Notes: generated from the sequence alone by a model not told the origin. Numbered from the stretch's first letter, positions 7,657 to 16,379 are shown. The stretch: 33,628 bases of DNA from Clostridia bacterium (GCA_029055875.1 JAIDCJ010000001.1:1-33628); one strand, 5' to 3'. Numbers and translations: made by a program.

Positions 7657-9040
7657 TGATTTCCCCCGCGGCGGCGGGTCTTTCCCGCGTTCCTTCCTTA
7701 GCGAGAATGGTGAGCATTTCGGCGAATCTGTCGCCGCGTTCCTCGTAGCTGCGGAATGCATCGAAGCTTGCCGAGGCGGGGCTTAAAAGTACGTTCTGTC
7801 CGCGCTTTGCGGTGAGGTACGCAATGCGCACCGCCATATCAAACGGGCGGCAAAGCGTAACGGCGGTGAAGCCCTGCTTGAGCGCCGCATTTAAGATTCG
7901 GAACGCGTTTTCTCCGTAGATAACGGCGTGTACGACGCCCGAATTTTTGATCGTTTCAAAGAGCGGTTCGTAGGCGTAGCCCTTGTCCCTGCCGCCGAGA
8001 AGAAGCACGCTCTCCCCTTTCACGCTTCTCACAGCCTTGATAGCCGAATCCACGTTCGTTGCCTTGGAGTCGTCGATAAACGTTACGCCGCCGAGCTCAC
8101 CCACCTTTTGCAGACGGTGCTTAACCCCACGGAAGGATTTGAGCGCGGCCGTGACGGAGGCGTTGCCCATACCCATGATTTTCGCCGCGCAGATTGCGGC
8201 CAAAGCGTTGGCGTAGTTATGCTCGCCGTCAAGCGGGAATTCGCGCACGGGGAAGAGGCTCTCGCCGCGGTAACAGAAATTACCGTCTTCTATGTATCCG
8301 CCCTCTACCTTCTCTTTGAGGGAGAACCAAACCACGTTGGCTTTGGTCTTTTCGGCAAATTCGCGCACGACGGGATCGTCGTAGTTGAGTACCGCGTATT
8401 CGCTCTCCGCGCAGTTTTTGAGAATACGCGCTTTGAGGTAGATATAGTTCTCCATGTTGTAGTGGCGGTTGAGGTGATCCTCCGTTACGTTGAGCACGAC
8501 GGCAACGTGCGGACGGAGCGAATAGAGTGTTTCAAGCTGAAAGGACGAAATCTCCGCCACGACAATGCTCTTTTCGTCAAGCTCACCAAGGCACGAAGTA
8601 AGCGGTTTGCCTACGTTTGCGCAGGCAATGGCGTTCTTACCCGCTCTTCTGAAAATGCTCTCAAGCATGGTAACGGTGGTCGTTTTGCCGTTGGTGCCCG
8701 TAACGGCAACCACGGGACAGCGCAATGCGAGCGCGCCGAGCTCGGTTTCCCCGATAATGCTCTTACCGTGCTTGCGGAAGGCAACGGGAAGCGGATGGTC
8801 TACGGGAATGCCCGGGCTCAATACGAGGATATCGCATTCGGGCACTTTGTCGTACAGCTCGTCCTTTCCCACAATCACACATCCTGCTTCGGCAAGCTTG
8901 GCCGATGCGGAAAGCACGTTCTCGTCCTGCACGTCGTCGTAGATGAATACGCGCGCACCGCGGAAAACGAGGTATTCCGCAGCGGAGATACCCGAGCGGG
9001 AGAGTCCTGCAACTAAAAAGGTCTGGCGTTCAAATAACAT
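7634..9040 (-). CDS. murD: UDP-N-acetylmuramoylalanine-D-glutamate ligase MurD
   Basis: MurD adds D-glutamate to UDP-MurNAc-L-Ala in the cytoplasm using ATP. The 468-residue protein starts with the N-terminal nucleotide-sugar domain (VAGLSRSGISAAEYL), then has the ATP loop GTNGKTTT (115-122), the middle-domain motif HNYANALAA and the C-terminal domain ending in LSPASASFDAF, a typical MurD motif. The tail after this (about 30 residues, TRERPAAAGEISDTYENE at the end) extends into the start of ftsW, giving a 23-base overlap. Start: AAGGAG seven bases before ATG. The D-glutamate would come from MurI, encoded at the head of the same region. Confidence 0.97.
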   Translation of the reverse strand: MLFERQTFLVAGLSRSGISAAEYLVFRGARVFIYDDVQDENVLSASAKLAEAGCVIVGKDELYDKVPECDILVLSPGIPVDHPLPVAFRKHGKSIIGETELGALALRCPVVAVTGTNGKTTTVTMLESIFRRAGKNAIACANVGKPLTSCLGELDEKSIVVAEISSFQLETLYSLRPHVAVVLNVTEDHLNRHYNMENYIYLKARILKNCAESEYAVLNYDDPVVREFAEKTKANVVWFSLKEKVEGGYIEDGNFCYRGESLFPVREFPLDGEHNYANALAAICAAKIMGMGNASVTAALKSFRGVKHRLQKVGELGGVTFIDDSKATNVDSAIKAVRSVKGESVLLLGGRDKGYAYEPLFETIKNSGVVHAVIYGENAFRILNAALKQGFTAVTLCRPFDMAVRIAYLTAKRGQNVLLSPASASFDAFRSYEERGDRFAEMLTILAKEGTRERPAAAGEISDTYENE

Positions 9041-9078
9041 ACTTCACTCCTTTTTCCCGCACGGCTATTCGGCGGGAA

Positions 9079-10029
9079 TCAGACAAACGGAAACAGCAAG
9101 CTCATTCCGAGGACGGCAGTCACGAGGGAATAGACGTAAGCAATCTTTCCTTCCGAATGCCCCTTCTCCTGAAAATGGTGGTGAATGGGCGCCATCAAAA
9201 ATACCCGTTTGCCCGTTTTTTTATAGTATATTACTTGAACAATGACGGATATGCTTGATAGGACAAACATTATTCCCGCAATCGGAATGACGAGCGCGTT
9301 TCCCGAAAAAAGCGAGGCGCACGCGGCAAACCCGCCGAGCGAGAGCGAGCCCGTATCCCCCATGAACACGCTTGCGCGGTTTACGTTGAAAAACAAAAAG
9401 GCAAGGAGCGCGCCCATAATACAAAAGCTTAAATTTGAAATTCCGCTATTCTGTCCCTGCAACAAGACGAGCACGCCGACCACGCAGAAAAAGACTGCGC
9501 TCACGGAGCCCGCAAGTCCATCCAATCCGTCGGTGAGATTCACGCTGTTTACCGTTGCCACGAAAACGAACACGCCGAGCGGGAACATTCCCCAGCCGAT
9601 ATCGAAGAAAAGCTTGGTATAGGGAATGCGAAGCACGGTAAGCCCCTCCAAGCAGCAGTAGACGGACGCCATGATTGCCACGGCAAGCTGGAAAATGATT
9701 TTCTGATAGGGACGGAGTCCGAGGTTGTTCCCCCTCACCTTTTTGAGAAAATCGTCTAAAAAGCCCACGGCAAGATAGCCGAGCCCCACGGCAACGGAAA
9801 CGAGAAAAGGCTTGTCCTTAAAGCCGTTTACGGCGAGCGCAATCAAAGAAGCGGCAAGAATAAAGGCGAGTCCGCCCATGGTAGGCGTTCCCCCCTTATT
9901 CTTGTGCTCTTTTACGTAAGACAAAATATTCTGCCCCGCCCCAAGCTTTTTCAGTAATGGAATAAGCGCGGCGCAAAGCAAAAAAGATAATAAAAACGAA
10001 CCAAGAATACAAAGCAGAATAATACGCAT
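9079..10029 (-). CDS. mraY: phospho-N-acetylmuramoyl-pentapeptide transferase MraY
   Basis: MraY joins UDP-MurNAc-pentapeptide to undecaprenyl phosphate, forming lipid I in the membrane. The 316-residue protein has about ten hydrophobic segments. Conserved loops are all visible: GTPTMGG (47-53), FLDDFLKK with D92 and D93, NSVNLTDGLDG (161-171), FMGDTGS with D225 and PIHHHFQEKG with the histidine cluster 283-285. Length is typical of Firmicutes. The start has GAGG about seven bases upstream. The next step, MurG, is not in this cluster, and the gene that makes its substrate, murF, is missing from its usual place between murE and mraY. Confidence 0.97.
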   Translation of the reverse strand: MRIILLCILGSFLLSFLLCAALIPLLKKLGAGQNILSYVKEHKNKGGTPTMGGLAFILAASLIALAVNGFKDKPFLVSVAVGLGYLAVGFLDDFLKKVRGNNLGLRPYQKIIFQLAVAIMASVYCCLEGLTVLRIPYTKLFFDIGWGMFPLGVFVFVATVNSVNLTDGLDGLAGSVSAVFFCVVGVLVLLQGQNSGISNLSFCIMGALLAFLFFNVNRASVFMGDTGSLSLGGFAACASLFSGNALVIPIAGIMFVLSSISVIVQVIYYKKTGKRVFLMAPIHHHFQEKGHSEGKIAYVYSLVTAVLGMSLLFPFV

Positions 10030-10040
10030 AATTGCCTCGG

Positions 10041-11477
10041 TTATAACGAATTGAGTACCGAGTTAATGACGGCTTTATCGTTATAGCTATACTTTATTCC
10101 CATTATTTCCTGTTCGCATTCCCCGCCCTTGCCCGCAACGAGCAAAACGTCGCCCTTTTCCAAAAGCCCTATGGCGTAGCGCGTGGCAACCTCGCGTTCC
10201 TCTATAACCGTATAATTTTTGGATACGGGCAAAAAGCCCTTTTCGATTGCAGAGATAATTTCAAGCGGGTCCTCGTAGCGCGGGTTATCGGACGTGATCA
10301 CCGCGAAATCGCAGTGCTCCGCCGCCACTTTCCCCATAATGGGACGCTTCGCGCTGTCGCGGTTTCCCCCGCAGCCGAAGAGCACGATGAGCCTGCCCTC
10401 GCAATATTCTTTGAGTGCACCGAGCGATTTTTCGAGGCCGTCGGGCGTGTGCGCGAAGTCCACGAAAATTTCCGCGCCCTTATAGCTTGCAACCCGCTCC
10501 AATCGTCCGTTGACCTGCGTCTTTTTCAGCCCCCTCGCAATCGACTGCGTATCCGCGCCTAAATGCCGCGCCGCAGTAGCCGCCGCTAAGGCGTTATATA
10601 CGTTGTGCCGCCCCGTAAGCGTAATTTCCGCATGGCACAGCTCGTCGCTCAAATTGAGCACCACGTGCGTACCGCGCAGCGATTCCCGATTGACGAGCGC
10701 AAAGGAATCGGACGGATTCTCCATGCCGTACGTCTTATAAGTAATTCCCTGCTTCATGAGCTCCGCGCTGAACGGATCGTCACTGTTGAGCACGGCAAAC
10801 CGACACCGCTCGGGCGTGAAAAGGCTCTTTTTTGCATTGCCGTAGGAGCGCATATCTCCGAAGAAATCGAGGTGGTCCTGCGTGAGGTTGGTAAAGATTG
10901 CGGCGTCGTAGACGACGGGACATTCCTTCCTGAGCGCCAAAGCGTGCGCGGAGACCTCCATAACGACGTATTCCGTACCCGCCCGCGCCATATCCGCAAG
11001 CAGCGAAAATAAAAACACGGGGTCAGGCGTGGTGAGCGAGGGTGCGACCGTCACTTCCGAGTAGCTTGCACCGAGCGTGCCGATAATGCCCACTTTCTTG
11101 CCCGCCTCTTCCAAAATGTTTTTCAGCATATACATGGTTGTGGTTTTGCCGTTCGTGCCCGTAATGCCGACGATAGAAATTTTCCGTTCGGGGTGACGGT
11201 AAAAGGCGGCGGATATCCGCGCCATTGCCTCACGCCCGTCGTGAACGATAAGCTGTGGAATGCCCACGCCCGTATCCTGTTGGGATACGATTGCCGCCGC
11301 CCCGCGAAGCTGGGCTTCCTCGGCAAAGCAATGGGAATCAAAATGCGTACCCTGAAAACAGAAAAACAAGTCCCCCGCGCCCGCCACGCGGCTATCGGTA
11401 CACAGTGCGGAAATTTCCGCGTCGCCCCCGATGATTTCACAGTCGGGCAGCTCCTTTGCAAGAAAAGAAAGTTTCAT
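10041..11477 (-). CDS. murE: UDP-MurNAc-L-Ala-D-Glu meso-diaminopimelate ligase MurE
   Basis: MurE adds the third residue of the stem peptide. The 478-residue protein has the N-terminal uridine-binding domain with the TDSR motif, the ATP loop GITGTNGKTTT (about 104-114) and a C-terminal domain with SDNPRYEDP near residue 400. The DNPR form is the signature of enzymes that use meso-diaminopimelate and not lysine, so a DAP-type wall is predicted. The ATG at 11475-11477 is chosen because GGAG lies seven bases upstream and because homology (MKLSFLAKEL) begins there; a longer reading would overlap the PBP gene by about 100 bases. It begins five bases after the PBP stop. Confidence 0.96.
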   Translation of the reverse strand: MKLSFLAKELPDCEIIGGDAEISALCTDSRVAGAGDLFFCFQGTHFDSHCFAEEAQLRGAAAIVSQQDTGVGIPQLIVHDGREAMARISAAFYRHPERKISIVGITGTNGKTTTMYMLKNILEEAGKKVGIIGTLGASYSEVTVAPSLTTPDPVFLFSLLADMARAGTEYVVMEVSAHALALRKECPVVYDAAIFTNLTQDHLDFFGDMRSYGNAKKSLFTPERCRFAVLNSDDPFSAELMKQGITYKTYGMENPSDSFALVNRESLRGTHVVLNLSDELCHAEITLTGRHNVYNALAAATAARHLGADTQSIARGLKKTQVNGRLERVASYKGAEIFVDFAHTPDGLEKSLGALKEYCEGRLIVLFGCGGNRDSAKRPIMGKVAAEHCDFAVITSDNPRYEDPLEIISAIEKGFLPVSKNYTVIEEREVATRYAIGLLEKGDVLLVAGKGGECEQEIMGIKYSYNDKAVINSVLNSL

Positions 11478-11481
11478 ACGA

Positions 11482-13242
11482 TTACTCCATAGGGCTGATT
11501 TCTTTGATTTCGATAATACCTTGAAAAATATCTTTTGCACAAGGAGCGGCAACCGTACTGCCGTAATAGGTTCCTTCTGGTTCATCTACGATGATAAGCG
11601 CGAGATAGCGCGGGTTGTTCGCTGGGAAAAACCCGACGAACGAGGAGATATACTTCCCCTGCGCAATCACGCCGTTTTCGTACTTTTGCGCCGTGCCCGT
11701 CTTGCCCGCAACGCGGTACCCCTCGATATACGCTTTCTGGCCGCTTCCGTCCCGCACTACGCCTTCAAGCATTCCCGCAAGCAAGGAAGAAGTTTCTTTG
11801 CTTACCGTGCGCCCCAAGAGCGCGGGTTCGTTCTTTTGGCGAACGGTGTTATCGTCCGAAAAGATTTCCTCCACCATGCGCGGCGAATAGTAGTACCCGC
11901 CGTTGACGGCGGAGGCGGCGGCGCACGCGAGCTGCAAGGGCGTTACGGCGATTGCCTGCCCGAATCCGATACGCGCAAGGTCGCCGTTTTGCACCGTGCT
12001 TTCGGGGAGCAGCATACCGATAGACTCGCCCGAGAAATCGATTCCCGTTTCCCGCCCGAAGCGGAACCGCGAGAGATAGTCGTAAAAGGTATCCTTCCCG
12101 AGCGCGAGCGCGATATCCACGAAGCACGGGTTACAGCTGTTGTTGAGCGCTTCGGCAAGCGTTTGGTTGGAATGCTTGCCGTTTTTGTGGTCGCTCCAAC
12201 ACTTAATGGTAGAGCCCTCCACCGTGCGCGTTCTTGCGCTGGAAAAGACGTGGTTGAGCGCAAACGCGTTTGCATTCCCTTTCAAATGCTCTTCTATATT
12301 TGCCGCCGCCGTTACAATTTTGAAGGTCGAGCCCGGCTCGTACACGTCGGAAACGAGACAGTTACGGGAGAGTCTATTGAGTGTATCGATATCATCGCGC
12401 GGAATGTCGTTCAAATCGTACGACGGAAGATTGACCATAGCGAGCACGGAAAAGTCGGACGGATCGAGCACGATTGCGCGCGCCGCTTTGGCGTTGGTTG
12501 CTTCAAGCGTTTTTTGCATGACCTCTTCCGCTAGCGCCTGAATGCGGTAATCGAGCGTAAGGCGGATATTCAGTCCGTCCTCTGCGGGAAGATAGCCCGC
12601 GGTACTCCCCTCCAAATCGACGCCGACGAGATCCGTTTCAAAGAGGATTTCTCCGTTCGTGCCCGCAAGATATTTGTTGTAGTACTGCTCCACACCCGTC
12701 GTGCCCGAGCGATCGAAGGAAGTAAAGCCGAGTACCTGCGAGGCAAGCGTGCCGTAAGGATAAAGGCGCACGTTATCGCGGGAATAGTAAATTCCGTTGA
12801 GGTTGGCGCCCTCTATCTTCTGAACGGCGTCCTTACTCGTCTGCCGAACGACGGTCACTTCCGAACGGCTCTTATCTTTGAGCTTTTGCAGAATTTCTTC
12901 GTAAGTAAGTCCGAGCTGGGCGGAAAGAAAGGTCGCGCTGTTTTCCGCATCGTCCACCGCCGAGGCGCGGGCAAACACGCTGTATGCCGTACTATTCCCC
13001 GCGAGCAGCTCTCCGTTCGTATCGAAAATCTTGCCGCGGTTTGCAACCACGGGAATTTCACGCGTCCATTGGTCGAGCGCGAGATAGTGCAGCTCGTCCT
13101 CCCAAATGACCTGTATGTAGAAAAAACGCATGAGAAAAATGCAAAAAATAAAGGCTATCGCCATAATTACGGCAAATAACCTCTTTTGTAGAATCGTAAT
13201 AGAAAACTGTTTCTGTTTGATACGGTTCCCTCCGATATTCAA
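11482..13242 (-). CDS. class B penicillin-binding protein, FtsI/PBP2B/SpoVD type
   Basis: This 586-residue D,D-transpeptidase crosslinks septal peptidoglycan next to FtsW. It has a short cytoplasmic tail, one membrane helix (about 21-45), an N-terminal pedestal domain with the VANRGKIFDTNGELLA motif, and a transpeptidase domain. The active-site motifs are STFK (catalytic S305), SCN (369-371) and KTG (514-516). There is no PASTA domain, in contrast to many SpoVD and PBP2x proteins, so FtsI-like division function is favoured. The start is unclear. The first possible initiation codon in frame is TTG at 13240-13242, which lacks a good ribosome site, while a strong GGAGGG at 13228-13233 sits six bases ahead of an in-frame ATC (13219-13221). 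Confidence 0.93.
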   Translation of the reverse strand: MNIGGNRIKQKQFSITILQKRLFAVIMAIAFIFCIFLMRFFYIQVIWEDELHYLALDQWTREIPVVANRGKIFDTNGELLAGNSTAYSVFARASAVDDAENSATFLSAQLGLTYEEILQKLKDKSRSEVTVVRQTSKDAVQKIEGANLNGIYYSRDNVRLYPYGTLASQVLGFTSFDRSGTTGVEQYYNKYLAGTNGEILFETDLVGVDLEGSTAGYLPAEDGLNIRLTLDYRIQALAEEVMQKTLEATNAKAARAIVLDPSDFSVLAMVNLPSYDLNDIPRDDIDTLNRLSRNCLVSDVYEPGSTFKIVTAAANIEEHLKGNANAFALNHVFSSARTRTVEGSTIKCWSDHKNGKHSNQTLAEALNNSCNPCFVDIALALGKDTFYDYLSRFRFGRETGIDFSGESIGMLLPESTVQNGDLARIGFGQAIAVTPLQLACAAASAVNGGYYYSPRMVEEIFSDDNTVRQKNEPALLGRTVSKETSSLLAGMLEGVVRDGSGQKAYIEGYRVAGKTGTAQKYENGVIAQGKYISSFVGFFPANNPRYLALIIVDEPEGTYYGSTVAAPCAKDIFQGIIEIKEISPME

Positions 13243-13256
13243 TTTTTAAGTCTATC

Positions 13257-14000
13257 TCACCCGCGGATCATTCCGTGTTCCTGAGCGAACTGATCGACGA
13301 TGTCCTGAATCGAACCCTCAAAGTTCAAAATGTCTTGTCTTTCCTGATCCAAGGCTTCGTACTTCATCTGTTCCTCGGCAACTTCCTCGCGGAGCGTTTC
13401 GATGCTCGCATCTAAGCGGTTGATAATACCCGTATTGATGCAGATAACCACGATTGCCATAACGATAGCGAACACGACTGCTGCAAGCGCAATTTTTGCA
13501 CGCGTGGAGATTCCCGCAAATAAACCCGTACGACGGGCGGTTTCCACTTCCGCCGTACCCTGACGGAGCGTGTCCATCGTGCGCTGCGTGGGAAGTGCGT
13601 CCTCTTCGGCAGGTGCGTACACGGGCGCGGGCATTACCTCTACTCTCGCCGTGGGGGCGGGTGCGGTGTAAACCTCTGTCTGCGCAATAGGTGCGGGCGC
13701 GGTCTTTACCGCGACGTCCGAAACGAGCTCTCCGTCTTTATAAGTAATTCCGTCGAAAAGCGTGTGGTTTGAAGCAGGCGCAGAGTAAGGCTTGTAGTCT
13801 GCAAGTCTTTGTGCGGCGCTTGCCGGTGCAGCAGCAACGGGCGCAGCTTGTACTTCTGGTTCTTCCTCGGCATACAACAGTTTCAGATACTCTGCTCTTC
13901 TTTCGTTGTGTTGTCTTTCCGCCGCGGACAGTTCCTCCGTTTGAGCCGTCTTTACCGCGTCTTTTTCAGTTGTTCTCTCAAGGACCGTCGACCCAGCCAT
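13257..14000 (-). CDS. FtsL-like septum protein with long cytoplasmic tail
   Basis: This 247-residue protein occupies the ftsL position between rsmH and the PBP gene. It has one membrane helix (about 169-190). A coiled coil of about 35 residues follows (RLDASIETLREEVAEEQMKYEALDQE), ending in a short C-terminal stretch. This is the FtsL/DivIC plan. Most of the protein, about 165 residues, lies before the helix and would be cytoplasmic. It is rich in alanine, proline and glutamate, with repeated APAP segments, and resembles no domain I know. FtsL proteins usually have only a short cytoplasmic tail, so this one is unusually long. The start has AAGGAGAGG upstream of ATG. FtsL-type function is inferred from position and topology. 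Confidence 0.8.
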   Translation of the reverse strand: MAGSTVLERTTEKDAVKTAQTEELSAAERQHNERRAEYLKLLYAEEEPEVQAAPVAAAPASAAQRLADYKPYSAPASNHTLFDGITYKDGELVSDVAVKTAPAPIAQTEVYTAPAPTARVEVMPAPVYAPAEEDALPTQRTMDTLRQGTAEVETARRTGLFAGISTRAKIALAAVVFAIVMAIVVICINTGIINRLDASIETLREEVAEEQMKYEALDQERQDILNFEGSIQDIVDQFAQEHGMIRG

Positions 14001-14037
14001 GGTTCCTCTCCTTAATTGTATTCCTGTAAGTTTTGAA

Positions 14038-14973
14038 TCATTCTATGATTTTTTCTGCAATTCTCAGTTTCGCACTTTTACTACGCGAATTGTTTTGTAT
14101 TTCCTCTTCGCTTGCCGTAAGCGGCTTGCGTGTAATAAGCTCGATTTCCTGCTTTCTTCCGCATACGCATACGGGAAATTCTTTGGGGCAGGTGCACGCC
14201 GTGGAAAGATCCCGAAAAACTTGCTTGACGATTCTATCCTCTAACGAATGAAAGGTCATGACGCACGCTCTTCCGCCCTTTTTCAGTCGGCGGGTGAGTG
14301 CAGTAACGCATTCTTTCAAACCGTCGAGCTCACCGTTTACTTCAATTCGGATCGCCTGAAAGGTCTTTCTCGCACAAGCCGAGAAGCGGTATTTGGCGGG
14401 AACGCTGCGTTCTACGATTTCTTCAAGCTCTTTGCAGGTTATAATTTCGTGCTTTTCTCTTTCACGGATAATATTCCTTGCAATCGAAGGAGCGTACTGC
14501 TCTTCCCCGTATTCGCGGAGAATGCGTTTAATCTCTTCTTCCGGATAACCGTTTACTACGTCTTTGGCGGTAAACTCTTTCCGCCTGTCCATTCTCATAT
14601 CGAGGGGTGCGTTGCCGTTTCTATAGGCAAACCCGCGCGATTCGTCGTCTATCTGATGGGAAGAAATTCCGAGATCGAGAAGGTATCCGTCTAACTTGTC
14701 CACCCCTTCCGAATCCAAGACTTCTTCAAAGTTCTTGAAGTCGGTGCGGTGCAGCTTGAATCTTCCTTCATAGGGAGAAAGCTTTCTGCCCGCCTCCGCA
14801 ATCGCTTCGTCGTCTTTATCGGTGGCAATGAGCTTTACCGTGGGATTCCCGCTCAAAATTCCAAGCGAGTGCCCGCCCCCGCCGAGCGTACCGTCAAAAT
14901 AAATTCCGCCGTCTTTAAGAGCAAGCCCTTCCACGACTTCACGGAGCATAATCGGCTGATGGTAATCACTCAT
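14038..14973 (-). CDS. rsmH: 16S rRNA (cytosine-1402-N4)-methyltransferase RsmH
   Basis: RsmH (MraW) methylates C1402 of 16S rRNA in the decoding centre using S-adenosylmethionine. The 311-residue protein has the family opening YHQPIMLREVVEGL and the SAM-binding GTLGGGGHS (28-36). It also has the region LLDLGISSHQIDDESRGF followed by DMRMDR, and the C-terminal MTFHSLEDRIVK. All are highly conserved in the family. It overlaps mraZ by eight bases, the usual arrangement at the head of dcw clusters. The ATG overlaps the mraZ reading frame, and translational coupling is likely. Confidence 0.98.
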   Translation of the reverse strand: MSDYHQPIMLREVVEGLALKDGGIYFDGTLGGGGHSLGILSGNPTVKLIATDKDDEAIAEAGRKLSPYEGRFKLHRTDFKNFEEVLDSEGVDKLDGYLLDLGISSHQIDDESRGFAYRNGNAPLDMRMDRRKEFTAKDVVNGYPEEEIKRILREYGEEQYAPSIARNIIREREKHEIITCKELEEIVERSVPAKYRFSACARKTFQAIRIEVNGELDGLKECVTALTRRLKKGGRACVMTFHSLEDRIVKQVFRDLSTACTCPKEFPVCVCGRKQEIELITRKPLTASEEEIQNNSRSKSAKLRIAEKIIE

Positions 14974-15430
14974 TTTCTTGGGGTTTTTTCTTTTGCGCTA
15001 TCAATTTCGCTTGACTTAACGATTGATTTGCGATACGCTGTTCATAAACCTTTTGTGAGAATATCTCGATGTACGAGCCGCGCCCGATTGTAACGACGTC
15101 CGGCTCTTCTTTGGTAATTTGAGCGGCATCACGGTACATCTTCGGAATGGTGACACGGCCTTGGTTGTCCTCTTCCAAACCTGCAATTAAGCTGTAAATG
15201 TGCGTCATTGCATCCTGTTCGTCATCCGTGCCCGCACCCAAAGGATTTGCTTCCTCGAAAGTGCTCATCATTTTATTGAGCGACGATTCGGGCATTACCG
15301 CAAAGCAGTTTTCTCTATGTCTGAAAAAGTAGAGCGGTTCGCCCTTCGGGACTGCGCTCTTGAATTTCGCGGGAATACGTATTCTATTTTTTGCGTCCAT
15401 CTGATGATTGAACGTTCCGTAGAAACCCAT
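14966..15430 (-). CDS. mraZ: transcriptional regulator MraZ
   Basis: MraZ is the DNA-binding regulator of the division and cell wall cluster and is usually its first gene. The 154-residue protein has two AbrB-like halves: the first with DAKNRIRIPAKF (13-24), the second with DNQGRVTIP. Both carry the DxxxR or DxxGR motif of the family. The C-terminus is slightly extended and lysine-rich. Start: AAGGA about seven bases before ATG. The family forms ring oligomers that bind short direct repeats. Three such repeats lie at its own promoter (15523-15546), so autoregulation is likely. Confidence 0.97.
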   Translation of the reverse strand: MGFYGTFNHQMDAKNRIRIPAKFKSAVPKGEPLYFFRHRENCFAVMPESSLNKMMSTFEEANPLGAGTDDEQDAMTHIYSLIAGLEEDNQGRVTIPKMYRDAAQITKEEPDVVTIGRGSYIEIFSQKVYEQRIANQSLSQAKLIAQKKKPQENE

Positions 15431-15493
15431 TCTTTTTCCTTCTTAGAGATTTGTTTCAAAGGGCTATTGAGCCAATTTAACCAATGTGTGAGT

Positions 15494-15522
15494 ATTATAC
15501 CACTACTCCTAGCCCCTGTCAA
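15494..15522 (-). promoter_or_regulatory. consensus promoter of the dcw cluster
   Basis: On the minus strand there is TTGACA (15517-15522), 17 bases and TATAAT (15494-15499), a perfect consensus. Transcription would start near 15487, giving mraZ a leader of about 57 bases. A further GTGG is present in the spacer next to the -10 box. Confidence 0.92.
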
Positions 15523-15546
15523 CCACTTATAGCCACCAAAATCCAC
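15523..15546 (-). promoter_or_regulatory. MraZ boxes: three GTGG direct repeats at 10-bp spacing
   Basis: On the plus strand CCAC occurs at 15523-15526, 15533-15536 and 15543-15546, so on the minus strand GTGG appears three times at exact 10-bp steps directly upstream of and touching the -35 box. MraZ operators in other bacteria are direct repeats with a similar core and a period near one helical turn. Assignment to MraZ is inference from this pattern and position. Confidence 0.85.
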
Positions 15547-15579
15547 CTTTTTTAAAAAAATTTAGATATTTTTTTGCAT

Positions 15580-16356
15580 TTATAGAAACATTTGTTCGGA
15601 TTTATACAAAATTTCATTCATTTTTCCATTTTTTCCGACAAAATGTACTCGGTTTTTGTGCTTTTTTTTCAGGCCGTCGTCCAAATCCTGCGTTTTTTGG
15701 TGGTCAGCCGTCCCTATCCCACGCATAGAAAGAACCGAGATCAGGCGTCTTGCCGTCCCCTCGTTGCCGTCAAACACGGGTGCACCGTAAAATTTAGAGA
15801 TTTCCCCTTTCAAATAAGAGTAATGCGTGCAGCCGAGCACCACGCCGTCGAACGTTCCCTCGGGCAGGTGGTCGGAAAGGGTCAGCCTCTCTCCAAAAAG
15901 GAATTTTTTCTCGATTGCGCCCGCAAGCCCCGCCGCAGGGTAGACGGTAAAGCGGCAATTCGGCGAATGCGCAATGAGCGTTTGCAAGCGTTCGCTCTCC
16001 GCCGTGCGGGGCGTGGCAAGCACGAGCACGTTTTCACAGCGTTCCCCTGCCGGCTTTACGGCGGGCTCCATACCGATTACGGGAAACGGAAACTTTGAGC
16101 GCATCTCTTCCGCACACACGGCGGTTGCGGTATTGCAGGCGAGCACGGCGGCGTCTATCCCCAGTCTCTGCAACTTTGTAAGCGCATGGAAGACGAGCCC
16201 TGTGATTTCTTCGCGGCTTTTTCCGCCGTAGGGCGCGTTCGCATTGTCACCGTAATAATAAAAGGAATCATGCGGAGCGCGCTTTACGCATTCGTGAAGA
16301 ACGGTAAGTCCGCCGATTCCGCTATCGAAAACGCCAATCTTAACCTCTTTTTTCAC
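15580..16356 (-). CDS. murI: glutamate racemase MurI
   Basis: MurI converts L- to D-glutamate for peptidoglycan. The 258-residue protein begins with the family motif IGVFDSGIGGLTVL, whose aspartate and serine (D11, S12) line the active site, followed by GDNANAPYG. The two catalytic cysteines are in ACNTATA (C74) and GCTHY (C176). The C-terminus ends in a lysine-rich segment of about 30 residues that is not part of the core fold. The start is GTG (16354-16356) with GGAGG eight bases upstream. It points toward mraZ, 149 bases ahead of it; the consensus mraZ promoter in the gap suggests that murI is not needed for dcw transcription. Divergent from rpsT. Confidence 0.96.
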   Translation of the reverse strand: MKKEVKIGVFDSGIGGLTVLHECVKRAPHDSFYYYGDNANAPYGGKSREEITGLVFHALTKLQRLGIDAAVLACNTATAVCAEEMRSKFPFPVIGMEPAVKPAGERCENVLVLATPRTAESERLQTLIAHSPNCRFTVYPAAGLAGAIEKKFLFGERLTLSDHLPEGTFDGVVLGCTHYSYLKGEISKFYGAPVFDGNEGTARRLISVLSMRGIGTADHQKTQDLDDGLKKKHKNRVHFVGKNGKMNEILYKSEQMFL

Positions 16357-16379
16357 CCTTCCGACCTCCGAGACGATAA

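Noticed and set aside
7928..9016. Long open frame of 362 codons on the plus strand
   Set aside because: It lies wholly opposite murD, whose motifs are intact, has no family resemblance and follows the codon bias of the other strand. The same holds for 11431-12534 (opposite the PBP gene) and 26312-27283 (opposite miaA).
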